DNA of 64,000 nucleotides from Streptomyces sp. MUM 2J. GTDB taxonomy: Bacteria > Actinomycetota > Actinomycetes > Streptomycetales > Streptomycetaceae. The position numbers were made by a program, and so were the translations under genes. This document shows positions 54,543-63,678 of the stretch, piece after piece. Under the pieces are notes generated by a model. It had not been told where the DNA came from. It worked only from the letters and a program-made list of their open reading frames with translations, and searched no databases. Location: the NCBI RefSeq assembly GCF_022414535.1, contig NZ_JADWYM010000007.1, positions 124,001-188,000 on the forward strand, read 5' to 3'. Position 1 is the first letter of the stretch, and each line of letters starts with the position of its first letter.

Positions 54543-57224
54543 ATGACGGAGGTTCGGCCCACGCCGGCCGCCTCGGCTTCCCTGTGGGAGCGAGACCACG
54601 AAGTCGGCGTGGTCGCACAGGCGATCGACGCCCTGTGTGCCGATCGGTCGTCCTCGGGTGCCCTGTTGGTGTTCCAGGGCGAGGCGGGCCTCGGCAAGAC
54701 CGCCCTGCTGACCCGGACGCGCCGCCTGGCAGAGGCCCGCGGCTGCACCGTCTGGTCGGCCCGCAGCGGAGAGACCCTCCGCTCCGTCCCCTTCAACGTG
54801 GTGCGCCAGTTGCTGCAGCCGGCGCTCGTGTCGCTGATGCCGGAGGAGGCCCGCGAGTACCTCGGCGACTGGTACGACATCGCGGGCCCCGCCCTCGGCA
54901 TAGCCGAGCCGAGTGAGCGTCCGGCCGACCCGCAGGGCGTGTGCGACGGACTCGTGGCGGCCGTGCGCCGGCTGGCCAAGCGGGACTGGCCGCTCGTCCT
55001 GCTCGTCGACGACGCCCACTGGGCCGACCAGGAGACCCTGCGCTTCCTCGCGGCGTTCGCCGACCGCCTCCACGACCTGTCCGTCCTGGTCGTCGTCGCG
55101 CGCAGGCCCGGCGAGATCCGCGGCGCGGGCGCGCCCCTGCTGGAGGCGATCACCGCCGCCGGCCGCGCCATCAGCACGCTGAGCGCCCTCACCCCGGACG
55201 CGGTCGCCGGTCTCACCCGCGCCGCCCTCGGTGAGCACGCGGACGCCCCGTTCTGCCGTGAGGTGTGGGCCGTCACCGGCGGAAACCCCTACGAGACCGT
55301 CGAACTCCTCGCCAAGGTGCACGACAGCGAGCTGGATCCGACCGAGTCCTCGGCGGGCGAGCTGCGCGCCCTGAACCGCTCCGCCCGCGGCGGCGGCCTC
55401 GTCGCCCGCCTGGAGGAACTCGGCATCGACGCCACCCGGTTGGCCTGGGCCGCAGCCATCCTCGGCGACGGCATCACCGTCGACCTGGTGGCCCGGCTCG
55501 CCACGATGAGCCGCGAGGACGCCGAGCGCTGCGCCGGCCTTCTCAAGGCCGCCCGTATCCTCACCGCGCCCGACCCGGCGACCGGGTCCGCCGGCGCCGA
55601 CGCGCTGGAGTTCGTCCACCCGCTGATCGCCACCGCCGTCTACAACTCCATCCCCGACGCCCTGCGGCGTGCCTGGCACGGCGTGGCCGCCCAGGTCGTC
55701 ACCGACAGCGGGCTCGGCCCCGCGGCCGCCTCCCGTCACCTCCTCCAGGTGCACCCCGACGACGACCAGGAACTGGTCGAGCAGTTGCGCGAGGCCGCCC
55801 GCGAACACCTTGCCGTCGGCGCTCCCGACGCGGCACGCCGCTGCCTGGAGCGCGCTCTGGTGGAACCGCCGCTGCCGGAGGTCCACGCGCACGTCCTCTA
55901 CGAACTGGGCTGCGCCACCCTGCTCACCGCACCCGCCAGGACCATCGGCCACCTCCAGACCGCCCTCTCCCTGCCCGGTCTGGACAGCGCCGAACGCGTC
56001 GACGCCGTCTTCCGCCTCTCCCAGGCCCTCCTCCACAACAACCAGCTGGAGGAGGCCGTCCGCACCGTCGAGGCCGAGGCCGCCCGCCACCCCGACGGTC
56101 CGGCCAGGCTGCGGCTACAGGCCGTCCAGTACATGTGGGAGGGCATCCACGCCGGGGAGTCCGCCTCCCCGGGCCGCTCCGAACGCCTCGCCGACCTCGC
56201 CCGCACGTGCACCGGCCGCGACAACTCCGAACGCGCCCTGCTGATCCTGCGCGGCTTCGACGCCATGACCCGCGGGGAGAACGCCGAGGAGGTCGTCGAG
56301 ATGTGCGACCGTGCCCTCGTGAACGGCCGGCTCGCACCCGGCCTGGGCTGGACCGACACCGAGTGGGGCATCGAACTGCCGATGATGCTGGCCAGTTCCT
56401 ACGCCTACACCGACCGCCTCGACCGGGCCGAGGCTCTCTTCACGGACGCCCTGCGCACCTACGAGAGCGCGGGCTGGAGCGGCGGCCACCTCGCCCTGGC
56501 CCACGCCTACCTCGGTCTCGGCCACCGCCGTCGCGGCCGGCTCAGGGAGGCCGAGGCCTCGTTGCGCGAATCCCTGCGGCTCGCCGAGCGCGTGGGCCGC
56601 GGCCTTCCCCTGTACTGGTCGGCGACCTGCAACCTCGTCGACACCCTCCTCGCCCGCGGTCACGTCGAGGAGGCCTGGTCGGTCGCCGAGCAGTACGGCT
56701 TCGGCCCGCCGTACCCGTCCACGATCGTGCTGCCCGACCCGCAGTCGGTGCGCGGCAGGCTGCTGCTCGCCGTCGGCCGCACCAAGGACGGCATCAACGA
56801 ACTGGAGGCCGCCGAGAAGGCCGCGGGCACCCGCGGTCACCACAACCCGGTGATGGTCCCCTGGGCGGTCGACCTCGCTCGTGCCCTGGCCACCGAGGAC
56901 CCCGCCCGGGCCGCCCGGCTGGCCACCGACGCCCGCCGTCAGGCCGAGCGCTTCGGCACCGACACCGCCATCGGCGAGGCCCTGCGCTGTGCCGCCGCGC
57001 TGGAGACCGGCCAGCGCGCGGTCCGCCTCGCCGAACAGGCCGTCACGTTCCTGGAGTCATCGCCCTGCCAGTACGAACACGCCGCCGCGCGCGTCGAGTA
57101 CGGCATCGCCGCCCGCTCCGACGCCGAGCTCAGGCGCGGTCTCGGCCTGGCCCGCTCGTGCGGCGCGGACGGCCTCGTCGCCCGTGCCCAGCGCGAACTG
57201 GGCACGGGGCACCACCCTGCCTGA
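54543..57224 (+). CDS. LAL-type AAA regulator lacking the LuxR HTH
   Basis: An 893-residue large ATP-binding regulator. The NTPase (to about 270) has Walker A GEAGLGKT (46-53) and Walker B LVLLVDDAHWAD. A helical TPR-like region follows to the end (HAYLGLGHRRRGRLREAEAS). LuxR/MalT proteins carry a 60-residue HTH at the C-terminus; here the protein stops at about 8 residues after AQRELG, where that domain would begin. It therefore cannot contact DNA by the usual route. GGGAGG lies before the ATG at 54543. Confidence 0.92.
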   Translation: MTEVRPTPAASASLWERDHEVGVVAQAIDALCADRSSSGALLVFQGEAGLGKTALLTRTRRLAEARGCTVWSARSGETLRSVPFNVVRQLLQPALVSLMPEEAREYLGDWYDIAGPALGIAEPSERPADPQGVCDGLVAAVRRLAKRDWPLVLLVDDAHWADQETLRFLAAFADRLHDLSVLVVVARRPGEIRGAGAPLLEAITAAGRAISTLSALTPDAVAGLTRAALGEHADAPFCREVWAVTGGNPYETVELLAKVHDSELDPTESSAGELRALNRSARGGGLVARLEELGIDATRLAWAAAILGDGITVDLVARLATMSREDAERCAGLLKAARILTAPDPATGSAGADALEFVHPLIATAVYNSIPDALRRAWHGVAAQVVTDSGLGPAAASRHLLQVHPDDDQELVEQLREAAREHLAVGAPDAARRCLERALVEPPLPEVHAHVLYELGCATLLTAPARTIGHLQTALSLPGLDSAERVDAVFRLSQALLHNNQLEEAVRTVEAEAARHPDGPARLRLQAVQYMWEGIHAGESASPGRSERLADLARTCTGRDNSERALLILRGFDAMTRGENAEEVVEMCDRALVNGRLAPGLGWTDTEWGIELPMMLASSYAYTDRLDRAEALFTDALRTYESAGWSGGHLALAHAYLGLGHRRRGRLREAEASLRESLRLAERVGRGLPLYWSATCNLVDTLLARGHVEEAWSVAEQYGFGPPYPSTIVLPDPQSVRGRLLLAVGRTKDGINELEAAEKAAGTRGHHNPVMVPWAVDLARALATEDPARAARLATDARRQAERFGTDTAIGEALRCAAALETGQRAVRLAEQAVTFLESSPCQYEHAAARVEYGIAARSDAELRRGLGLARSCGADGLVARAQRELGTGHHPA

Positions 57225-57243
57225 CGCGCAGCAGTCCCTCCCG

Positions 57244-57269
57244 CCCCCGCCGGCGTAGCCCGGCGGGGG
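57244..57269. terminator. Bidirectional terminator
   Basis: CCCCCGCCGG and its complement, 10-bp perfect stem, 6-nt loop, between the convergent LAL and DUF3048 genes. Confidence 0.7.
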
Positions 57270-57349
57270 TCACGCCGCGAGCGGCTCGTGCGCCCGGAGC
57301 GGCACACGTCCGGTCCCGTCCGGTGGGGCGGCGTGCTGCCAGGACCGGG

Positions 57350-58324
57350 TCACGGAGAGGGCGCGAAGACCACCCAGACCTGTCCGTCGGCGAAGGTCAT
57401 CGGGTTGCCGCCCTTCGTGGTGAACTCCGTGCCGTCCGTGGCCTTCGGCCTCTTCCAGGTGACGTCGTAGGCACGGCCGTCCCGCAGCACCTCGGCCTTC
57501 CCCGAGCCGACCGTCTGTGTGTACGGCGTGCCGTTGCCGAGGAAGTCGTGGAAGCGCGACGTGCGCATCTCCACGTACTGCACCACCACCGTCGAGGCGG
57601 CCACCCGGCGGCCGTCGGTCGTCAGGGCGGGGGTGCCGTCCATGGCGACCAGATAGCGGTGGCGGTCCGGGGACCAGGTGAAGGTGAAGCGGGCGGCGGG
57701 GTAGCGGACCGTGCGCGTGGTCCCGTCCGTGCCCCCGGGCGGCCTGTCGCCGTAGCGGAAGCCGGTCGTCAGGGCGGACCCGCCGGGAGCGGAGGGCATC
57801 AGCCGGTCCGGCCGCAGATACAGGTTGTGCGGTGCGGGCTTGTCACCACCGCGGTAGAAGGCGCCGGACGCGTTGTCGGGGGTCTCCGCCCGCAGCGGTG
57901 CCTTGTCGATCAGCGGCAGCAGCTTGCTCTGCGCCCCGGAGAACGCGAGTGTCGGCTCCTCGAACTGGCGCAGCAGCTCCAGGTCGGACTCACGGGCGCT
58001 GCGTACCGGGCCGATGGTCTCGGGCAGGTGTGTCGCGTACACCGCCATCAGCCGGCTCAGACCGCCTTCGACCTGTTCGGCGTAGACGACGTCCGCGGAG
58101 TCCAGGCCCGTCTGCGGCCGGGCGGCCGGCACGTTGTCGATCTTCACGGCGAGCACGGAGCCAGGGTGCGTGGACCGGTCCGCCGTAGGGGAGGGGGCCG
58201 GCGCGCGGCCGTCGTCGGACGCGCGGTGCGGTGAGGTGCAGGCCGCCGCCAGCGACATCGTCAGCGACGCGGCCAGCAGGGCCGCCGCCGTTCCTGCGCG
58301 CGGGACGCGCGCTCCTCGTCTCAT
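57350..58324 (-). CDS. DUF3048 lipoprotein
   Basis: A 324-residue probable lipoprotein. The signal ends at a lipobox (LAAAC, Cys near residue 29). The DUF3048 (YerB-like) domain contains VKIDNVPAARPQTGLDSADV, GPVRSARESDLELL and FTWSPDRHRYLVAMDG. Function unknown, though it is widespread in Gram-positives and attached to the outer membrane face. ATG at 58324 chosen over GTG 58330. Confidence 0.9.
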   Translation of the reverse strand: MRRGARVPRAGTAAALLAASLTMSLAAACTSPHRASDDGRAPAPSPTADRSTHPGSVLAVKIDNVPAARPQTGLDSADVVYAEQVEGGLSRLMAVYATHLPETIGPVRSARESDLELLRQFEEPTLAFSGAQSKLLPLIDKAPLRAETPDNASGAFYRGGDKPAPHNLYLRPDRLMPSAPGGSALTTGFRYGDRPPGGTDGTTRTVRYPAARFTFTWSPDRHRYLVAMDGTPALTTDGRRVAASTVVVQYVEMRTSRFHDFLGNGTPYTQTVGSGKAEVLRDGRAYDVTWKRPKATDGTEFTTKGGNPMTFADGQVWVVFAPSP

Positions 58325-58636
58325 GCCCACGGTTACCCGCCCAGTCGTGTGTCGCCATCGATTGTGCGCTCATCGGATCATTCAGGCCATTCATGGGTGT
58401 GACCGACATGAGCGATATGTACGCGGAATCCGCCGAACGGCTCTGACGGCCCTGGCCGGGCCGCCGTCGCTGGTCTCCGGGACCGGGACCGGACCGGTGG
58501 TCCAGGTCAGGTCCGGGGCCGGGCAGGGGGTTCGCGTGCGGGCCTGCGGGTACCCGGCGGCACGGCCGGATCCGGTGCCCGGTCACGGCCGACGACACGG
58601 ACACGGCTTCACGGACACGGCTTAAGGAGCGGGCAG

Positions 58637-59827
58637 ATGAGGGCAGTGACGTGGCAGGGCAGGCGGGACGTACGGGTCGAGGACGTTCCCGATCCGAGGA
58701 TCGAAGAGCCGACGGACGCCGTCATCAGGGTCACCTCCAGCGGGCTGTGCGGCTCCGACCTGCACCTGTACGAGGTCCTGACGGCGTTCATGACACCGGG
58801 CGACATCCTCGGACACGAGCCCATCGGCATCGTGGAGGAGGTCGGCGCGGGCGTGCTCGACCTCGCGGCGGGCGACCGGGTGGTCGTGCCCTTCCAGATC
58901 GCCTGCGGGGACTGCTGGATGTGCCTGAACGGACTGCCCACCCAGTGCGAGACCACCCAGGTCGCCGGCGAGGGCATGGGCGCCGCCCTGTTCGGCTACA
59001 CCCGCCTGTACGGCGCCGTACCGGGCGCCCAGGCGGAGTACCTGCGTGTCCCGCAGGCGCAGTTCGGCCCCATCAAGATCCCCGACGGGCCGCCCGACGA
59101 CCGGTTCGTCTACCTCTCCGACGTGCTGCCCACCGCCTGGCAGGCGGTCGCCTACGCGGACGTGCCCCCCGGCGGGAGCGTCGCCGTCCTCGGACTCGGA
59201 CCGATCGGCGACATGGCCTGCCGCGTGGCCGGGATGCGCGGTGCCGGGCGGGTGCTCGGCGTCGACCTGGTGCCCGAGCGTCTGCACCGGGCGCGCGAAC
59301 GGGGCGTCGAGACGTTCGACCTCCGGAGCTTCGACAGCGAGAAGGAACTGGTCGCCGCGATCCGCGACGAGACCGACGGGCGGGGGCCCGACGCCGTGAT
59401 CGACGCCGTCGGCACCGAGGCCCACGGCAGTGCGGCGGCGCGCCTGGCCCAGCAGGCCGCCTCGATCCTGCCCCGGAGGATCGGCGGGCCGCTCGCGGAG
59501 CGGTTCAGCGTCGACCGGCTCGCCGCCCTGCACACCGCCATCGACCTGGTGCGCCGCGGCGGCACGCTGTCCCTGACCGGCGTGTACGGCGGCACGGCCG
59601 ACCCGTTGCCGCTCCTCACCATGTTCGACAAGCAGATCCAGATCCGCATGGGCCAGGCCAACGTGCGCCGCTGGAGCGACGAGATCCTGCCGTACCTCAC
59701 CGACGAGGACCCTCTCGGGGTCGACGACTTCGCCACCCACCGGCTGCCGCTGGACGAGGCGCCGCACGCCTACGAGATGTTCCAGCACAAGCAGGACGGC
59801 GTGGTGAAGGTACTGCTGAAGCCGTGA
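58637..59827 (+). CDS. Zinc-dependent alcohol dehydrogenase
   Basis: A 396-residue medium-chain dehydrogenase of the glutathione-independent formaldehyde dehydrogenase-like group. Catalytic zinc ligands C38 (GLCGSD) and H59 (GHE); structural zinc C89, C92, C95, C103; NAD fold VAVLGLGPIGDMACR; and an extra loop (LPRRIGGPLAERFSVDRL in part). AAGGAG precedes the ATG. Monocistronic, with a bidirectional terminator shared with the ligase gene. Substrate uncertain. Confidence 0.92.
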   Translation: MRAVTWQGRRDVRVEDVPDPRIEEPTDAVIRVTSSGLCGSDLHLYEVLTAFMTPGDILGHEPIGIVEEVGAGVLDLAAGDRVVVPFQIACGDCWMCLNGLPTQCETTQVAGEGMGAALFGYTRLYGAVPGAQAEYLRVPQAQFGPIKIPDGPPDDRFVYLSDVLPTAWQAVAYADVPPGGSVAVLGLGPIGDMACRVAGMRGAGRVLGVDLVPERLHRARERGVETFDLRSFDSEKELVAAIRDETDGRGPDAVIDAVGTEAHGSAAARLAQQAASILPRRIGGPLAERFSVDRLAALHTAIDLVRRGGTLSLTGVYGGTADPLPLLTMFDKQIQIRMGQANVRRWSDEILPYLTDEDPLGVDDFATHRLPLDEAPHAYEMFQHKQDGVVKVLLKP

Positions 59828-59841
59828 GGCCCGCCGGACCG

Positions 59842-59890
59842 GGGGCCGCGCCGGCGCCCGTTCCCCGTGTGAGGGCACCGGCGCGGCCCC
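59842..59890. terminator. Bidirectional terminator
   Basis: 17-bp arms at 59842-59858 and 59874-59890 with one mismatch, 15-nt loop, between convergent genes. Confidence 0.75.
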
Positions 59891-59913
59891 GCCACACGTC
59901 GATGTGCCGCGCC

Positions 59914-60984
59914 TCAGGCGCCCGAGCCCAGCACCTTTGCCAGGTCGTAGCGGACCGGCTCGTCCAGCTGCCCGTAGGTGCAGCTCTGCGGGGTGCGATC
60001 CGCACGCCAGCGGCGGAAACGGGCCGTGTGCCGGAAGCGCACGCCGTTCTCCATGTGGTCGTACGCCACCTCGGCCACCCGCTCCGGGCGCAGTGGCACC
60101 CATGACAGGTCCTTCCTGCCCGACCAGCGGCTCGGTGCCCCCGGCAGACGGGCCCGCTCATGGGCGTCCTCCTCCGACCAGGCCGCCCACGGGTGCCCCG
60201 CCGCGTCCTCCATCCGCAGCGGCTCCAGTTCCTCGACGAGTTCGGCGCGCCTCTTCATCGGGAACGCCGCCGAGACGCCCACGTGCTGGAGGGCGCCCTG
60301 CTCGTCGTACAGGCCGAGCAGCAGGGAGCCGACCACCGGGCCGGACTTGTGGAAGCGGTACCCCGCGACGACCACGTCCGCCGTGCGCTCGTGCTTGATC
60401 TTGAACATGGCGCGCTGGTCCTGGCGGTAGCGCAGCGTGAGCGGCTTGGCGATCACGCCGTCGAGTCCGGCGCCCTCGTACTGCTCGAACCAGCGCCGTG
60501 CCACGTCGATGTCGGTGGTCGCCGGTGCCAGGTGCACCGGAGGCGAGACCTCACGGAGCGCAAGCGTCAGCAGGGCCCGCCGATCGGCCAGCGGCACGTC
60601 GAGGAGGGAGTCGTCGTCGAGTGCCAGCAGGTCGAAGGCGATGAAGGAGGCCGGGGTCCGCTGCGCGAGGGTCCGCACACGGGAGTCGGCGGGGTGGATG
60701 CGCTCGGTGAGCGCGTCGAAGTCCAGGTGCCCCTCCCGGGCGATCACGATCTCCCCGTCCAGCACGCAGCGCGTCGGCACCCGCTCCTCCAGTGCCGCCA
60801 CCAGCTCGGGAAAGTACCTGGTCAGGGGCTTTCCTGTGCGGCTGCCGAGCTCCACCTCCGCGCCGTCGCGGAACACGATCGCGCGGAACCCGTCCCACTT
60901 CGCCTCGTACTGCATGCCCGGCGGGATCTTCGCCACCGACTTGGCGAGCATCGGCTTCACAGGAGGCATCACCGGCAGATCCAT
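59914..60984 (-). CDS. ATP-dependent DNA ligase (LigC/LigD ligase domain)
   Basis: A 356-residue DNA ligase. The adenylated Lys is K29 in EAKWDGFRA; LDGEIV, FDLLALDDDS, EGLDG-like GAGLDGVIAK and MFKIKHER are motifs III-V. A C-terminal OB fold follows (VVAGYRFHKSGPVVGSLLLG). Length fits the stand-alone LigC-type used in end joining or back-up repair. It is divergent from a LigD-type primase-polymerase gene, so the two halves of LigD may act together. No Ku gene is visible here. Confidence 0.93.
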   Translation of the reverse strand: MDLPVMPPVKPMLAKSVAKIPPGMQYEAKWDGFRAIVFRDGAEVELGSRTGKPLTRYFPELVAALEERVPTRCVLDGEIVIAREGHLDFDALTERIHPADSRVRTLAQRTPASFIAFDLLALDDDSLLDVPLADRRALLTLALREVSPPVHLAPATTDIDVARRWFEQYEGAGLDGVIAKPLTLRYRQDQRAMFKIKHERTADVVVAGYRFHKSGPVVGSLLLGLYDEQGALQHVGVSAAFPMKRRAELVEELEPLRMEDAAGHPWAAWSEEDAHERARLPGAPSRWSGRKDLSWVPLRPERVAEVAYDHMENGVRFRHTARFRRWRADRTPQSCTYGQLDEPVRYDLAKVLGSGA

Positions 60985-61002
60985 GCTCCGATTCTGCGGT
61001 GA

Positions 61003-61014
61003 TACAGCGCTGTA
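61003..61014. promoter_or_regulatory. Palindrome between ligase and polymerase genes
   Basis: TACAGCGCTGTA, perfect 12-bp palindrome in the 73-bp divergent region. Possible shared operator. Confidence 0.5.
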
Positions 61015-61045
61015 CGCCCGGTATGCGCGGTGTGCGGGGTGCGCC

Positions 61046-61051
61046 TACCGT
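61046..61051 (+). promoter_or_regulatory. -10 box of a leaderless promoter
   Basis: TACCGT exactly 6 nt before the ATG at 61058. Confidence 0.55.
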
Positions 61052-61057
61052 GGCCGC

Positions 61058-62089
61058 ATGGGTGACGCGGTGGAACTGAAGGCGGGCGGCCGGACCGTGC
61101 GGCTGTCCCACCCGGACAAGGTCTACTTCCCGGCGCGCGGCTACACCAAGCTGGATCTCGCGCGGTACTACCTGGCCGTCGGACCGGGCATCCTGCGGGC
61201 CCTGAGGGACCGGCCCACCACCCTGGAGCGCCACCCCGACGGTGTCACCGGAGAGTGGTTCTACCAGAAGCGGGCCCCGAAGCACATGCCCGACTGGATC
61301 CCCACCGCGCACATCACCTTTCCCAGCGGGCGCAGCGCCGACGAGATGTGCCCGACGGAGGAGGCCGCCGTCGTGTGGGCCGCCCAGTACGGCACCCTCA
61401 CCTTCCACCCCTGGCCGGTGCGCCGCGACGACGTCGACCGGCCCGACGAGCTCCGCATCGACCTGGACCCGCAGCCCGGCACCGAGTACGCCGACGCCGT
61501 CCGCGCCGCCGGTGAGCTGCGCACCGTCCTCCAGGAGTTCGGCGGGCTTCGAGGCTGGCCCAAGACGTCCGGGGGACGCGGCCTGCACGTCTTCGTGCCG
61601 ATCGAGCCGCGGTGGACCTTCGCGCAGGTCCGCCGGGCCGCCATCGCGGTGGGACGGGAACTGGAGCGGCGCATGCCGGACCGGGTCACGACCAGGTGGT
61701 GGAAGGAGGAGCGGGGCGAGAAGATCTTCGTGGACTACAACCAGACCGCGCGGGACCGCACCATAGCCTCCGCCTACTCCGTACGCCCCCGCCCGCACGC
61801 CCCGGTCTCCGCGCCCCTGCGCTGGCACGAGGTCGACGACGCCCACCCCCGTGACTTCGACCTCGCCACCATGCCCGCCCGCTTCGCCGAACTGGGCGAC
61901 GTCCACGCCGACATGGACGACCACCACTTCCACCTGGACGCCCTCCTCGAACTGGCCGCCAAGGACGAGCGCGACCACGGACTGGGTGATCTGCCCTATC
62001 CGCCCGAACACCCGAAGATGCCGGGCGAGCCGAAGCGGGTGCAGCCGAGCCGGGCCAGGAAGGACGAGCCGGCAGCCGGTGGGTCATGA
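61058..62089 (+). CDS. LigD-type primase-polymerase domain protein
   Basis: A 343-residue archaeo-eukaryotic primase-fold polymerase of the LigD type. Conserved blocks are VRLSHPDKVYFP, EWFYQKRAPKHMPDWI, the catalytic acids in ELRIDLDPQPG, and TSGGRGLHVFVPI with FVDYNQTARDRTIASAYS. It fills gaps with NTPs/dNTPs in end joining. The ATG at 61058 has a -10 box 6 nt upstream. A hypothetical gene follows 4 nt later. Confidence 0.93.
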   Translation: MGDAVELKAGGRTVRLSHPDKVYFPARGYTKLDLARYYLAVGPGILRALRDRPTTLERHPDGVTGEWFYQKRAPKHMPDWIPTAHITFPSGRSADEMCPTEEAAVVWAAQYGTLTFHPWPVRRDDVDRPDELRIDLDPQPGTEYADAVRAAGELRTVLQEFGGLRGWPKTSGGRGLHVFVPIEPRWTFAQVRRAAIAVGRELERRMPDRVTTRWWKEERGEKIFVDYNQTARDRTIASAYSVRPRPHAPVSAPLRWHEVDDAHPRDFDLATMPARFAELGDVHADMDDHHFHLDALLELAAKDERDHGLGDLPYPPEHPKMPGEPKRVQPSRARKDEPAAGGS

Positions 62090-62093
62090 GGGT

Positions 62094-62450
62094 GTGACCC
62101 GTCCGAGTCCGGGGGCCGACGAGCCGGGCACGCAGCAACTCGCCGCCGACCCGCCGACCGCCGGGCTCCTCGTCGTCGACGACCGTGACCCGCCGGCACG
62201 CACCGGCGCGCCGGCAGCGGCCGGTCTGCCCGGCTCGGCCGCCGACGCGGCCCTCGCCGGGGTGCTGCGGGGTGGACGCCCCTGCCGTTCCGGCCCCGCG
62301 ACCCGCCCGGTCCACGCCCCCGTCGGCCCGCCCTGGCGGGATCTCACCGTCGCCCGGGTGGCGTACGAGCGGGCCGAGCGGGAGCAGACGGGCCACCGGG
62401 TGGAGCTGCCGGGCCGAGCCGAGGTCACTCCTGTGGCGACGCGCTCCTGA
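62094..62450 (+). CDS. Conserved hypothetical protein
   Basis: A 118-residue protein from a GTG at 62094, just after the polymerase gene. Pro/Ala/Gly-rich first half; the end contains WRDLTVARVAYERAEREQTG. Third positions are strongly G/C. No family recognised. It overlaps the end of the VOC gene by 26 bp. Confidence 0.6.
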   Translation: MTRPSPGADEPGTQQLAADPPTAGLLVVDDRDPPARTGAPAAAGLPGSAADAALAGVLRGGRPCRSGPATRPVHAPVGPPWRDLTVARVAYERAEREQTGHRVELPGRAEVTPVATRS

Positions 62451-63210
62451 TCACCGCGAAGCGGGCGCCGTACGGGTCGGCCAGCTTCGCGATACGGCCG
62501 ACGCTCTCGAAGTCGGTGGGCTGCATCCGGACCGTGCCGCCCAGCTCCCGCGCCGTGGCCACGACGCCGTCCGGGTCCGGCACCTCGAAGTACGGCAGCC
62601 AGTACGCGTCCGGTTCCGACGGGTCGTCGGCCAGTGGCACGAACCCGCCGAACATGGTGTCCTGTCCGCCTCCCGCCGGATTGACACAGGTGTAGGTGCC
62701 GCCGGGGAACGGCACCGCCGAGGTCTCCAGCCCCAGTGCCGCGCGGTAGAAGGCGGCGGCCGCCGCGATGTCCGGCGTGTACAGCTCGACCCAGCACAGC
62801 GAGCCGGGGTCGCCGGCCACGTCGACGCCCTTGGTCCGCCCGGGCTGCCAGATCCCGAACGGCACGCCCGCCTGATCGGCCAGGAGCGCCATGTGGCCCT
62901 GGTCCATCACCTCCATGGGCTGCACCAGCACCCGGCCGTGCGCCTGCTCGGCGGACTTGGCCGTGGCCTGTGCGTCGGGGCTCTGGAAGTACACGGTCCA
63001 GGACGGCGGGCCCTGTTCCGGCGTGGTCTGCATCCCGCCCGCCACGGTCTTCCCGTCCAGCTGGAAGAAGCCGTAGCCGCCGGCCTCCGGGCCCCCGGAC
63101 CGGAACTGCCAGCCGAAGAGCGCGCCGTAGAAACGGGTGGCGCCCTCGATGTCGCGGGTGCCGACGTCGACCCAGTTCGGCGCACCGTCGACAAATCGGT
63201 TGGTGAGCAT
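62425..63210 (-). CDS. VOC-family protein (two glyoxalase-like domains)
   Basis: A 261-residue protein of two vicinal-oxygen-chelate modules (about 10-125 and 135-255): NWVDVGTRDIEGATRFYGAL and CWVELYTPDIAAAAAFYRAA. The two-domain arrangement is like the 27-kDa antigen Cfp30B family of actinomycetes. Metal ligands are not obvious. Function unknown. ATG at 63210, good GAGGG upstream. Confidence 0.9.
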   Translation of the reverse strand: MLTNRFVDGAPNWVDVGTRDIEGATRFYGALFGWQFRSGGPEAGGYGFFQLDGKTVAGGMQTTPEQGPPSWTVYFQSPDAQATAKSAEQAHGRVLVQPMEVMDQGHMALLADQAGVPFGIWQPGRTKGVDVAGDPGSLCWVELYTPDIAAAAAFYRAALGLETSAVPFPGGTYTCVNPAGGGQDTMFGGFVPLADDPSEPDAYWLPYFEVPDPDGVVATARELGGTVRMQPTDFESVGRIAKLADPYGARFAVIRSASPQE

Positions 63211-63429
63211 GTTCGCCCTCCCTCTCTTCGAAGGGGTCGCGTTGCCTGCTCTGCCGAGTCTCGCACCGCCCACTGACAGCCGCCGCCGCAGCGCGTCGGC
63301 GCGCCGCCGTGCGGGGGTGCCCGTACGGGCGGCATCATCGGCCGGCCGGGGAAACCACGGGGGCGGTGCAGGCCTCGCGTTGATCACTTGTTGAGCGAAC
63401 GTTTCGTTTCGTCGGCGAAGCTCACGGTC

Positions 63430-63678
63430 ATGCACATCGACACGATTCCCGCACCCACCGGTCCTGCCTGGCAGCAGGACGCGTTGTGCGCGCAGACAGG
63501 GGGCGACTTCTTCTTCCCCGAGCCCGGCAGCTCCGTACGCGAGGCGAAGCGGATCTGCGGTCGGTGCCCGATCCGCTCGGCCTGTCTGGAGTACGCCCTG
63601 GAGCACGACGAGCGCTTCGGTGTCTGGGGCGGCCTGTCCGAGAAGGAGCGCCTGGCGCTGCGTCGCGCCGCGCGTTGA
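63430..63678 (+). CDS. WhiB-like (Wbl) iron-sulphur regulator
   Basis: An 82-residue Wbl protein. Fe-S ligands are C20, C43, C46 and C52 (C-x22-C-x2-C-x5-C). The turn FGVWGGLSEKER and a basic end (LRRAAR) complete the family. Wbl proteins bind sigma factors and control development or stress. The ATG at 63430 is preferred; a TTG at 63388 would add 14 residues. Which Wbl it is cannot be told by eye. Confidence 0.93.
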   Translation: MHIDTIPAPTGPAWQQDALCAQTGGDFFFPEPGSSVREAKRICGRCPIRSACLEYALEHDERFGVWGGLSEKERLALRRAAR

